Assembly (NCBI GenBank): GCA_048359995.1
Contig: DBGCPK010000005.1
Span: 62,001 to 126,000 of the forward strand
Length of the DNA: 64,000 nucleotides
Direction: 5' to 3'
DNA from: UBA3210 sp048359995
Lineage (GTDB): Bacteria; Bacillota_I; Bacilli_A; RFN20; CAG-449
The translations under genes and the position numbers were made by a program. Below, piece after piece: positions 34,501-42,672 of the stretch (position 1 is its first letter; each line of letters opens with the position of its first letter). The notes under the pieces were generated by a model. That model saw only the letters and a list, made by a program, of their open reading frames with translations. It did not search any database and had not been told where the DNA came from.

Positions 34501-35646
34501 TTATTTGTCCTTTTTTCGATGTTGGGCGTAATTGTTTAAGAGAAAACTTTCCATTTTTTCCATACACAATTTTTGATCGAAAGAGAAAGCGGTATTCAAA
34601 TATTTTTTCGAATATTCTTCCTTTTCTTTCGGGTGTTCGATCCAATAATCGATCTTTTCCGCCAGACTGGACGGGTTTTTGTTGGCAAAAAGCGATTTTT
34701 CGTCGATGGCGAAATATTTGGTCGCACATTTTTTTGAATCGGCGACGATCGGAACGAGACCGCAGGAAATCGCTTCGATGCAAGAAATCGATTCGATTTC
34801 GACTTCGGCAGGGTGACAATAGAGATCGGCATAATTGATGACATTGACTAAATCGGCGCGCGAATAAAAATTGAATTCGCAGTCGACGTTCAACTTTTTG
34901 ACAAGACGAGTCAATTTTCCTTTATCCGGACCGGAACCGGCGAGAATCAGATGAATTCTCTCTTTGTGCTTCGAAAGATCGACGGCTTTGATGAGAACGT
35001 CCTGATTTTTTTCGCTGCAATACCGCCCGACATTGAGAATGACGAATTTGTCTTTCAGGTTTTCCGGACGCGGAGAAGGCTTCTTGCGGTAAATCTCGTT
35101 GACGCCGTTGGAAATGACGACTCCCGGAGTCAAACCGACCACGCTTTCGTAAACGTCGCGGATAAATTGAGTCGGATAATGAATGCCGTCTACGTAGCGA
35201 TAGACTCGCTTATAAAAAAATTTATAGATCAAATTATTCACTTTTTCCTGATTCTTCATGAAGAAATGCGCGGATACGTTTTCCGCCTGCGCGTGGAAAC
35301 CCGCTGTAACCGGAATTTTGTGCTTTTTGCAATAACGGACCGCATAATGGGATAGAGCGAAAGGAAGCATACAATGAACCATGTCGGAATCCTTTAAGGC
35401 CTCGTTCAACGTTTTCTTGTCGACGCGGGAAAGTTTGACGCCGTTTCGGTGTACGATGGCGTTGAGAAAAAGAAGATTCAATTCCGGAACGACATAAAAT
35501 CCGTCGAGGTTCTTTTTGTCGGCATCGTTGCAAACGATACGAATCTCGTGTCCTTTCGCTTTCAGATGTTTGATCAAGTTCATCGCCGCGATCGTCGTTC
35601 CGTTATTCGGTTCGCCCAGCACATCGCAGATGATCGTTATTTTCAT
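34501..35646 (-). CDS. GT4-family glycosyltransferase, glycolipid-type
   Basis: 381 aa with a GT-B fold. N-terminal Rossmann part starting MKITIICDVLGEPNNGTT; C-terminal nucleotide-sugar site with LNVGRYCSEKNQD, ILAGSGPDKGKL and the EIESISCIEAISCGLVPIVA block (E-x7-E motif of GT4). Closest by memory to diacylglycerol glucosyltransferases that make mono- or diglucosyl-diacylglycerol in Firmicutes. It abuts the acyltransferase gene, which supports a membrane glycolipid role. The exact sugar and acceptor are unknown. Confidence 0.85.
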   Translation of the reverse strand: MKITIICDVLGEPNNGTTIAAMNLIKHLKAKGHEIRIVCNDADKKNLDGFYVVPELNLLFLNAIVHRNGVKLSRVDKKTLNEALKDSDMVHCMLPFALSHYAVRYCKKHKIPVTAGFHAQAENVSAHFFMKNQEKVNNLIYKFFYKRVYRYVDGIHYPTQFIRDVYESVVGLTPGVVISNGVNEIYRKKPSPRPENLKDKFVILNVGRYCSEKNQDVLIKAVDLSKHKERIHLILAGSGPDKGKLTRLVKKLNVDCEFNFYSRADLVNVINYADLYCHPAEVEIESISCIEAISCGLVPIVADSKKCATKYFAIDEKSLFANKNPSSLAEKIDYWIEHPKEKEEYSKKYLNTAFSFDQKLCMEKMESFLLNNYAQHRKKDK

Positions 35647-35733
35647 AAAACTACCTCACATATTTAATCATACTATAAAACCGCGAAATATAAGAATAAA
35701 CTATTAAACTAACTTGTGAATTGTCGGTGAATT

Positions 35734-35756
35734 CGATTAAACTTCGAGTTTAATCG
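35734..35756. promoter_or_regulatory. perfect inverted repeat upstream of the XRE gene
   Basis: CGATTAAACT - TCG - AGTTTAATCG, a 10-bp perfect dyad with a 3-nt centre, 11 bp upstream of the -35. There is no T-run after it, so a regulator site is more likely than a terminator. Confidence 0.6.
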
Positions 35757-35767
35757 TGGAGTAAAAG

Positions 35768-35796
35768 TTGATTTTTTATTTATTAGGCTTTAAAAT
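35768..35796 (+). promoter_or_regulatory. promoter of the second XRE gene
   Basis: TTGATT (35768-35773), 17-bp spacer, TAAAAT (35791-35796). The expected transcript start is only ~10 nt before the ATG, so translation is near-leaderless. Confidence 0.7.
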
Positions 35797-35813
35797 GGAT
35801 TCGGTAAAAGAAA

Positions 35814-36404
35814 ATGGAACTGGGAAAGATTATCGGAACGAACATTCAAAATCTGAGAAAAGAGAGGAATATGACGCAGAGAGATCTCGCCAATCTGTTT
35901 TCGTACACTTCCAATGCGGTTTCCAAATGGGAAAGAGGAGAGGCTTTGCCGGAAATCGCCACGCTGAAAGCGATCGCCGATTATTTCGGCGTAACGGTCG
36001 ACTGCCTTTTAAGCGAAGGCGGTTATAAACAAAAAGAGAATTACAGGAATAAAAGTTCGATTAAGGCGATGAAATTGGTCAAAGCGCTGTTGATGGTTTC
36101 TTTGGTTCTCGTCGCGGTGACCGTCGTTTTCGTCTACCTTTATCAAAATCAAGGGGCGTCTTCGCGCTGCTGGACGACGTTTATCTGGGGGATACCTCTA
36201 TCCTGCCTACCTCCGCTGTGGATATACTATCGCGAAAACAACCCGATTCTGAAATTCGTCCTGATGACAACGATCGTCTGGGGGATTTTGACCGCGATAT
36301 ATCTCCAATTTATCGAATTGAATATGTATTTGATTTTTTTGATCGGCATACCTGCCCAATTGTCGGTTTTTCTTTGGTCGCAAATTATTAAAATTCGAAA
36401 ATAG
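35814..36404 (+). CDS. XRE-family regulator with four membrane helices
   Basis: 196 aa. HTH at ~8-60 (NMTQRDLANLFSYTSNAVSK, GEALPEIATLKAIADYF), then a charged linker and four hydrophobic helices. Same plan as the protein at 22597 but with fewer membrane segments. ATG 35814 gives the standard XRE N-terminus; there is no strong RBS. A perfect dyad lies upstream of its promoter and may be its own operator. Confidence 0.8.
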   Translation: MELGKIIGTNIQNLRKERNMTQRDLANLFSYTSNAVSKWERGEALPEIATLKAIADYFGVTVDCLLSEGGYKQKENYRNKSSIKAMKLVKALLMVSLVLVAVTVVFVYLYQNQGASSRCWTTFIWGIPLSCLPPLWIYYRENNPILKFVLMTTIVWGILTAIYLQFIELNMYLIFLIGIPAQLSVFLWSQIIKIRK

Positions 36405-36501
36405 GCGATGTGCGATTTTCGATTTGTTCCGTTTAATTTTCTTTTATGTGTCAATAATTCTATATGTAGTTTCATAAATTATCTATTGAAAGGAAATTAT
36501 T

Positions 36502-38523
36502 ATGCTGGAAAAGTTTTCAAGTGGGGCGCAGAGAATTATATCTCTTGCCGAAGCCTTAGCGTTTGAATTCAATCACCCGACGGTCGGCAGCGAACATCTT
36601 CTTCTCAGCTTTTTGAAATGCAAAGATAACCTCCTGACCAAAGAATTGAGCAAATACAATATCGACTATCTAAACCTGAGAGATAAAGTGAAAAATCTTT
36701 ATCAAGGTTCGGACGATACCAATATTTACGTTCAATATACGTTTGAACTGAAAGAACTTCTGGCAGATTCGCTGAAAATCAGCGAAAAAAACAAAGAATC
36801 GCTGATCAGTTCCGATTCGCTGGCTTTGGCTATCCTGTCCAACAAAAACATCGCGCAGGAACTTTTAGCGAAGGAAGGAGTCAATATCAACGCAATGTTA
36901 AAAGCCATCAACAATTCGAGAAAACGAAAGTCGGAACTGAATACGATCGCCGATCTCCACCTTTCCGGTGCCGATCATCGCGATCCTCTCATCGGAAGAG
37001 AAAAAGAACTGAGACAGTTAATCAATGCTTTGAGCAGAAGAAACAAACCCAACGCGATTCTGTTAGGAGAACCGGGCGTGGGGAAAAGCGCGATCGTCGA
37101 AGAACTTGCCAGACAACTTTTGGCCAATAAAGTGCCGTCTTTAAAGGGGAAATCAATCTATGAACTCGATATTGCTTCGACGGTTTCCGGAACGAAATAT
37201 CGCGGAGAATTCGAGGAGAAAATCAAAAAAATCATTCGCAAAGTGCAGGAGGACGGAAACGCTATTCTGTTCATCGACGAAATTCACACGATCGTCAAGG
37301 CGGGAGGCGCGGAAGGAGCAATCGATGCGTCCAACATATTAAAACCCTACCTGTCGCGAGGAGAGATTCAGGTTATCGGCGCGACGACAGAAGAAGAATT
37401 CAACGCCACGTTTGAAAACGACAAGGCTTTGAAACGCAGATTTCAGATTATCCGCGTAGAAGAAACCACACCGGAGGAAACGCTGGATATCCTCCTTAAA
37501 ACCAAGCCCATTTACGAGAAGTTTTACTCTATCAAAATCGACGATTATCTGCTGAAAGAAATCGTCGATGTGGCGAAAAAGTATCTGTTGAATCAAAAAT
37601 TTCCGGATAAAGCCATCGATATTCTGGACAATTCTTGCGTAGAAGCCAAAGGACATCTGACTTTGGAGAATATTTACAACACGTTGGAGAACTATTACAA
37701 GGTGGCGACCAATTATCATAAACAGGAAACGCTGAAACGTGAACTGAGCGAAAACCTGATCGGTCAGGACGAAGCGATCGAAGCGATTGTTGACGAGTTC
37801 AGAATGATTGAATTATCGCTGGAAGAAAGGGACGCGCCTTTGGGAGTTTTCCTGTTTAACGGCCCTTCCGGATGCGGAAAAACCCTTTGTGCGAAGATCA
37901 TTTCCAAATGTTACTTCTCTTCTCGTCATACATTGACGTTGAATATGAACACTTATCGCGATCTCAACGGGTTAAATCGCCTGATCAACGCTTCTTCTTC
38001 CAATTATCTCGAAAGCGTTTCTCCTTTCATAAAATGTTTGAACAATTGTCCGAATTCGTTAATTGTCATCGACGATTTCGACAAAGCGACAAACGACATC
38101 AAAGAATTCTTTTTCGACATTTTCGATAAAGGTCGCTTTTACGACAATCGGGGAAATCTGATCAATTGCAGCAATGCAGTATTCATTCTCAATACTTCAT
38201 ACGTCCCCGGCGATTATTTGGATTTTAAGAATTATCTGTCGAAAACTCAAAACGAGAATAAAAACGAAATCGTGCGAAAACTCGGTAGCAGTTTTGTTTC
38301 GCGACTTACCCGCATCGTCGAATTCCGAAGCCTGAATCCGGAAACCATCAAGACGATTATGAGACAATACGCCGACAATCATCATTTGCAATATGAGGCC
38401 GGTTTCATCGAAGAAGCGTTCCGTTTGAGCGATCTGAAAGAGTACGAAAAAACCGGTGCGAGATTGGCGTATAAGAATATGAAAAGCAAACTGATCGAAA
38501 GAGAAAAGATCAACAATAAATAG
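36502..38523 (+). CDS. ClpC/ClpB-like AAA+ ATPase with a degenerate second domain
   Basis: 673 aa, shorter than ClpC (~810) or ClpB (~860). It has a Clp N-domain (double repeat, HPTVGSEHLLLSFL), then D1 with Walker A GEPGVGKS (189-196), pore loop GTKYRGEFEEK and Walker B ILFIDEIHT. There is almost no middle coiled coil. D2 has Walker A GPSGCGKT (454-461), but Walker B reads VIDDFDKA, so the catalytic Glu is Asp525, and the GYVGY pore loop is missing. It probably hydrolyses ATP mainly at D1, with D2 serving assembly. No ClpP-binding loop of the IGF type is apparent. Start RBS AAAGGA; transcribed alone. Confidence 0.85.
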   Translation: MLEKFSSGAQRIISLAEALAFEFNHPTVGSEHLLLSFLKCKDNLLTKELSKYNIDYLNLRDKVKNLYQGSDDTNIYVQYTFELKELLADSLKISEKNKESLISSDSLALAILSNKNIAQELLAKEGVNINAMLKAINNSRKRKSELNTIADLHLSGADHRDPLIGREKELRQLINALSRRNKPNAILLGEPGVGKSAIVEELARQLLANKVPSLKGKSIYELDIASTVSGTKYRGEFEEKIKKIIRKVQEDGNAILFIDEIHTIVKAGGAEGAIDASNILKPYLSRGEIQVIGATTEEEFNATFENDKALKRRFQIIRVEETTPEETLDILLKTKPIYEKFYSIKIDDYLLKEIVDVAKKYLLNQKFPDKAIDILDNSCVEAKGHLTLENIYNTLENYYKVATNYHKQETLKRELSENLIGQDEAIEAIVDEFRMIELSLEERDAPLGVFLFNGPSGCGKTLCAKIISKCYFSSRHTLTLNMNTYRDLNGLNRLINASSSNYLESVSPFIKCLNNCPNSLIVIDDFDKATNDIKEFFFDIFDKGRFYDNRGNLINCSNAVFILNTSYVPGDYLDFKNYLSKTQNENKNEIVRKLGSSFVSRLTRIVEFRSLNPETIKTIMRQYADNHHLQYEAGFIEEAFRLSDLKEYEKTGARLAYKNMKSKLIEREKINNK

Positions 38524-38648
38524 GAAAACGAAAAAACAAGCCGAACGGAGTTTATTTTGCTTTTATTCTTTGAAAAAATCTTTCGGAACCGAAGATATTT
38601 CGCCGATTTCGGTTGGTAGCGAATAAGCATTCCGAGATTCGCCAGAGG

Positions 38649-39896
38649 TTATCGATTTCTGCGAATTTTGATCGGTCTTCCGTTTTTCAAACGCGATTTT
38701 TCCGCGGAAAAGCCGATATAATGACTTTCCAACGATTCTTCGAGAGTGGTATATCCGTCCGATTCGTCATTTTGAATCATATCGTAAAATCGATCGATCA
38801 TCCGCGTCTCACCTCCGCCGTGACCGACAGAAGTGTCACCGAGTGAAGAAAGACGATAGTTGATTTTTTCGCGATCAAAAGGCATGACTTCGATCGTATC
38901 TTTCTCTTCGGAAAAAGCGATGTTACCGTAAGTTCCGTAAAAGTTCATATTTCGTCCCCATCCGGAAGTAAAAGCCATCATTTTCAGGTCGGCGCGGATT
39001 CCGTTTTGAAATTGCAGATGAACGATTTGGTGATCGACGACGTTGTTATCGCAAGCGAATACGCATCGACCGTAAGGACCTTTTTTCAATGCCTCTGAAA
39101 CGTTTTGATCGGTGACCGGACGAAGATCGGTAACCATATTCCGCCCCCAAAATCGATTTCGGATATAGATGTTCTCGGCACTATAAGGGCAAGTCGAGTT
39201 ATGCGGACAGTCGCAGCAGCGATCCGTCGCATCTTTCGGTTGGTTTTCCTTTTTGAAAAAAGACAGAGAACCGAAAGAAGAAACGCTTTCGCATTTGGAA
39301 TGCGCAAACCATTGAAATAAATCAAGATCGTGGCAACATTTAGCCAAAATCATCGGCGCGGCCTGACGATCATTCCGCCAATTTCCGCGAACGTAAGAAT
39401 GCGCATAATGGAGATATTGCACTTGTTCGGTGCCTTCAAAAAAGACAAGATCGCCGATAATTCGGCTTTCAATCAGTTCTTTGAGTTTGACAAAAGCGGG
39501 CGCGTAACGGAGAACGTGACAGACGACGACTTTTTTTCGGTAGATTCTCGCGGCTCTGTCCAGTCGAAGACAATCACTTTCGCTGACCGCTATCGGTTTT
39601 TCCATCAATATGTCGTAACCGAGTTTAAGCCCTTTGATCGCATGATTAACATGATCCTTATCTTGTGTCGAAACGATCAGCACATCACTTCTCTTTTGTC
39701 GGAAAAAATCTTCTTCTTTTTCGAAAACTTCGTCTTCTCGAATCTGAAATTCTTTCTGCGCATTTTTCCTTCTTTCTTTTATTCGATCGCAGATGGCGAC
39801 GACGCTATATCGATCCGGTCTGTCTTTCATTAAACCGGCATAAAGAAACCCTCTTGCACCCATGCCGATGACCGAAACCGTTAAAATTTTTTTCAT
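38649..39896 (-). CDS. Gfo/Idh/MocA-family sugar dehydrogenase
   Basis: 415 aa NAD(P)-dependent oxidoreductase. N-terminal Rossmann motif VIGMGARGFLYAG, the EKP motif in LMEKPIAVSESD, and a C-terminal alpha/beta substrate domain. An unusual Cys cluster, CCDCPHNSTCPY near residue 225, could bind a metal. RBS AGAGGT before the ATG. Divergent from an AraC regulator 93 nt away, which probably controls it in response to a sugar or inositol-like substrate. Confidence 0.88.
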   Translation of the reverse strand: MKKILTVSVIGMGARGFLYAGLMKDRPDRYSVVAICDRIKERRKNAQKEFQIREDEVFEKEEDFFRQKRSDVLIVSTQDKDHVNHAIKGLKLGYDILMEKPIAVSESDCLRLDRAARIYRKKVVVCHVLRYAPAFVKLKELIESRIIGDLVFFEGTEQVQYLHYAHSYVRGNWRNDRQAAPMILAKCCHDLDLFQWFAHSKCESVSSFGSLSFFKKENQPKDATDRCCDCPHNSTCPYSAENIYIRNRFWGRNMVTDLRPVTDQNVSEALKKGPYGRCVFACDNNVVDHQIVHLQFQNGIRADLKMMAFTSGWGRNMNFYGTYGNIAFSEEKDTIEVMPFDREKINYRLSSLGDTSVGHGGGETRMIDRFYDMIQNDESDGYTTLEESLESHYIGFSAEKSRLKNGRPIKIRRNR

Positions 39897-39932
39897 AATT
39901 TATACCTCTTTATCAGTATAAAGTGTCACATA

Positions 39933-39961
39933 TTGATTTTTCTATCTCACTTTTTTATAAT
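39933..39961 (+). promoter_or_regulatory. promoter of the AraC gene
   Basis: TTGATT (39933-39938), 17-bp spacer, TATAAT (39956-39961). It decides the start: the earlier in-frame TTG at 39933 lies inside the promoter. Confidence 0.75.
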
Positions 39962-39989
39962 AAATTTGCAAATATTGCTGTTTAGTCAA

Positions 39990-40724
39990 ATGAAACCATC
40001 TGTTTATGAATCTTTCCGCGATTTGGAAAGCAGCGTTACGTGCAATTTGTATGCGCACGTCGGTGTCGATACGCATTTACATCAAAGCATCGAAATCATC
40101 GCGATGATCGAAGGAGAAACCGAAATCGCGATCGGAAATGCGACTTTTCTGTTGAAAAAAGGAGAAATCGCTTTTATTCCGCCGTTTTTTCCTCATTCAA
40201 TCCAAAAGCACGAATGGAATGAATATTATTGTTTAATCATTTCTAAACCATTTTATGCCCTCTATGAATCCATCTATCGCGATCAATGCTTTAATCTGCT
40301 CAAAGACATCGAATACAATCAAAGGATATTTAAACTTTTGAAATCTTTTCGACACGGAGATTCTTTGCTGTTGCAGGGACAGGCCTATACGATTCTCGGT
40401 GAAATCACATCGCATTATCGACCGGTGAAATCGACATATCGGAATGTTCAATTGATTCGGAAAATCATCGATTACGTCGAGAAAAATGTTTGTAATCCGA
40501 TCTCTTTGGAATCGATAAGTAAGGAAATGGGATATAACAAATATTACCTATCGCATTTTTTCAATCGGATTTTCAACTGCAATCTCAATCAATATATCAA
40601 TATGGTTCGACTTCTTAGGGTTGAACAGACACCGGGAAGCAGAACCGAAGCGATTCTCGAAAACGGCTTTACCAGCCTATCCACGTATTATCGTTTGAAA
40701 AGAAAATGGTCAGAAAGGCAATAA
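39990..40724 (+). CDS. AraC-family transcriptional regulator
   Basis: 244 aa. N-terminal cupin sensor domain (HLHQSIEIIAMIEGETEI, GEIAFIPPFFPHS) and C-terminal double HTH (SLESISKEMGYNKYYLSHFF, then EAILENGFTSLSTYYRLKR). Start ATG 39990 follows the promoter by ~28 nt; the leader has no clear RBS. Divergent to the MocA-type dehydrogenase, so it is the likely regulator of that gene. Confidence 0.88.
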   Translation: MKPSVYESFRDLESSVTCNLYAHVGVDTHLHQSIEIIAMIEGETEIAIGNATFLLKKGEIAFIPPFFPHSIQKHEWNEYYCLIISKPFYALYESIYRDQCFNLLKDIEYNQRIFKLLKSFRHGDSLLLQGQAYTILGEITSHYRPVKSTYRNVQLIRKIIDYVEKNVCNPISLESISKEMGYNKYYLSHFFNRIFNCNLNQYINMVRLLRVEQTPGSRTEAILENGFTSLSTYYRLKRKWSERQ

Positions 40725-40932
40725 GCAATATTTCGCGTGTCAATCTGTTTTTTCTTGCTTTGATTTCGACAAAAACGATAAGCCATGTCAACAGGAAACA
40801 ATTTTTCGTAAATCGAATACAATATCATAGAGGGCAAAAAAATTTTTACAAGATATTGCGGAAACACAAGTGAAATGATAATATAAAAGCAGAAATAAAC
40901 GAATCATCTCATAAAGAGAAGAAAGGGGAAAT
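40725..40932. other. intergenic region before the lipoprotein array
   Basis: No gene. A plausible promoter, TTGCGG (40856-40861)-N17-TAATAT (40879-40884), points to the lipoprotein genes, whose first RBS is GAAAGGGG. Confidence 0.45.
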
Positions 40933-41481
40933 ATGCGCGTTCCGTTCCACAGATTATCTCTTACGCTCTTATTTATAATTGCTCTTTCAGGCTGTCAACA
41001 TAAAGCCGTCTACGATACCGAGATCGAAACGGGAACGTATACGGCGAAGTTGATTTACCAATCTCGTAGTTTTTCCGCAGTTTCGGGTGACTTTGAAGTC
41101 AATATCGACGAAACGAATCTGTCGATGACAGCAGGATATGTTACAGAACCTTTCGATGAACCACTATCCCCTGTAACGTTGACCAAAGAAATCTGGTCGG
41201 AAGATTTTCCGGAATTGGATTTATATACCACGCACAATTCCGCCTATCGGGAAGAAGATACATTGGATAAACTTTATAAGGCGGAAACCGCTCTCGAAGC
41301 AAGCAGAACGATCGAGAAAGAAGATCCGGACGGACGGGTTTACGATTATATCGATTATTTTGATCTATTTCGAGTCAACAAAAAGATTTATATGTTTCAT
41401 CTATGGAAGAGCAATTATCGCGATGGAGAAGAAGATTATTATCCCCATATCATGCGTATCTTTCGATTAGTCAAGGAATAA
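40933..41481 (+). CDS. lipoprotein, paralogue 1 of 3
   Basis: 182 aa. Signal peptide LTLLFIIALSGC with Cys21-type lipobox (LSGC), then a ~160-residue domain beginning QHKAVYDTEIETGTYTAKL with a conserved EEDTLDKLYKAE block and ending MRIFRLVKE. Function unknown; anchored outside the membrane. Its body is strongly similar to the next two proteins, while its signal peptide differs from theirs. RBS GAAAGGGG. Confidence 0.85.
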   Translation: MRVPFHRLSLTLLFIIALSGCQHKAVYDTEIETGTYTAKLIYQSRSFSAVSGDFEVNIDETNLSMTAGYVTEPFDEPLSPVTLTKEIWSEDFPELDLYTTHNSAYREEDTLDKLYKAETALEASRTIEKEDPDGRVYDYIDYFDLFRVNKKIYMFHLWKSNYRDGEEDYYPHIMRIFRLVKE

Positions 41482-42120
41482 AGAGAGGTGAAAATATGAG
41501 AAAAGGAATCATAAAAAAAGGAAAACTTCGAGCGATATTGTTGTCTTTCGTACTGATATTTACTTTGTCAGGCTGTCAACATAAAGACATCTACGATACC
41601 GAAATCGAAATGGGAACGTATACGGCGAAGTTGATTTATCAGTATGGTACAACGTCCTATGTTCCGAGTGACTTTGAAGTCAATATCGACGAAATGCAAT
41701 TATCCATAACAGGGTATCTTGTGGGGGTTGATAAACCTTTCGATCAACCATTATCCCCTGTAACGTTGACGAAAGAAATTTGGCCGGATGATTTTCCGGA
41801 TTTGGATTTATATTCCACGCACAATTCCGCCTATCGAGAAGAAGATACATTGGATAAACTTTATAAAGTAGAATGGGTTTTTGAAGCCGGTTGTTTATAC
41901 GATGAAGAAATCCTTCAAAACATTTATTACGTATATTATTTTGATCTATTTCGAGTTAATGGCAAAATTTATATGTTTCATCGCGCTTATTCGTATCGCC
42001 AAGATAAATTCGATGAGAATTGGATTGCAAAGGTAGCACGCATCTTTCGATTAGTCAAGGAATAAAGAGAGGTGAAAATATGAGAAAAGGGATCATAAAA
42101 AAAGGAAAACTTAGAGCGAT
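41461..42120 (+). repeat. tandem duplication junctions of the lipoprotein genes
   Basis: The ~60 nt spanning the end of one lipoprotein gene, the AATAAAGAGAGGTG spacer and the start of the next are almost identical at 41461 and 42045 (period 584 nt), showing a recent tandem duplication at DNA level. Confidence 0.8.
41496..42065 (+). CDS. lipoprotein, paralogue 2 of 3
   Basis: 189 aa. Starts MRKGIIKKGKL, signal peptide to the lipobox LSGC, then QHKDIYDTEIEMGTYTAKL and the same domain as the neighbours. ATG 41496 follows AGAGAGGTG; an earlier in-frame ATG at 41403 lies inside the preceding gene. The middle segment after the LDKLYK block has diverged from copies 1 and 3. Confidence 0.85.
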   Translation: MRKGIIKKGKLRAILLSFVLIFTLSGCQHKDIYDTEIEMGTYTAKLIYQYGTTSYVPSDFEVNIDEMQLSITGYLVGVDKPFDQPLSPVTLTKEIWPDDFPDLDLYSTHNSAYREEDTLDKLYKVEWVFEAGCLYDEEILQNIYYVYYFDLFRVNGKIYMFHRAYSYRQDKFDENWIAKVARIFRLVKE

Positions 42121-42658
42121 TCTGTTGTCTTTCGTACTGATCTTTACTTTGTCAGGATGTCAACATAAGGACGTCTACGATACCGAGATCGAAACGGGAA
42201 CGTATACGGCGAAGTTGATTTATCAACAAGGTGCATTATCTTGGATCCCAGGAGATTTTGAAGTCATTGTTGATGAAATAAATCTGTCGACGACGGGATA
42301 TGTCAAGGTACCTTTTGAAAATGAACCGTTATCCCCTGTAACGTTGATGAAAGAAATCTGGCTGGATCCTTTTCCGGAATTAGATATATATAGTAGGTAC
42401 GATTCTACCTATACGGAAGAAGACACCTTGGATAAACTTTATAAGGCGGAAACTGCTCTTGAAGCAAGCAGAACGACCGAAGATGAAACTTCAAACGGAC
42501 GAGTTTACGATTATATCGATTATTTTGATCTATTTCGAGTTAATGGCAAAATTTATATGTTTCATCTTACGGATATGATTTATCGAGATGAAGAAGACGA
42601 CTATGGTCCTCATGTATTACGCATCTTTCGATTAGTCGAAGAAGACGCAAAACAATAA
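42080..42658 (+). CDS. lipoprotein, paralogue 3 of 3
   Basis: 192 aa. Signal peptide nearly identical to copy 2, lipobox LSGC, then QHKDVYDTEIETGTYTAKL. ATG 42080 follows the same AGAGAGGTG RBS; the in-frame ATG at 42020 lies within copy 2. It ends with EEDAKQ, slightly longer than the others, 14 nt before the secreted-protein gene, so the four genes are likely one transcript. Confidence 0.85.
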   Translation: MRKGIIKKGKLRAILLSFVLIFTLSGCQHKDVYDTEIETGTYTAKLIYQQGALSWIPGDFEVIVDEINLSTTGYVKVPFENEPLSPVTLMKEIWLDPFPELDIYSRYDSTYTEEDTLDKLYKAETALEASRTTEDETSNGRVYDYIDYFDLFRVNGKIYMFHLTDMIYRDEEDDYGPHVLRIFRLVEEDAKQ

Positions 42659-42672
42659 GGAGAGAAAGCAGT

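Noticed and set aside
36405..36501. CtsR box upstream of the ClpC-like gene
   Set aside because: No tandem GGTCAAA-type heptads are present.
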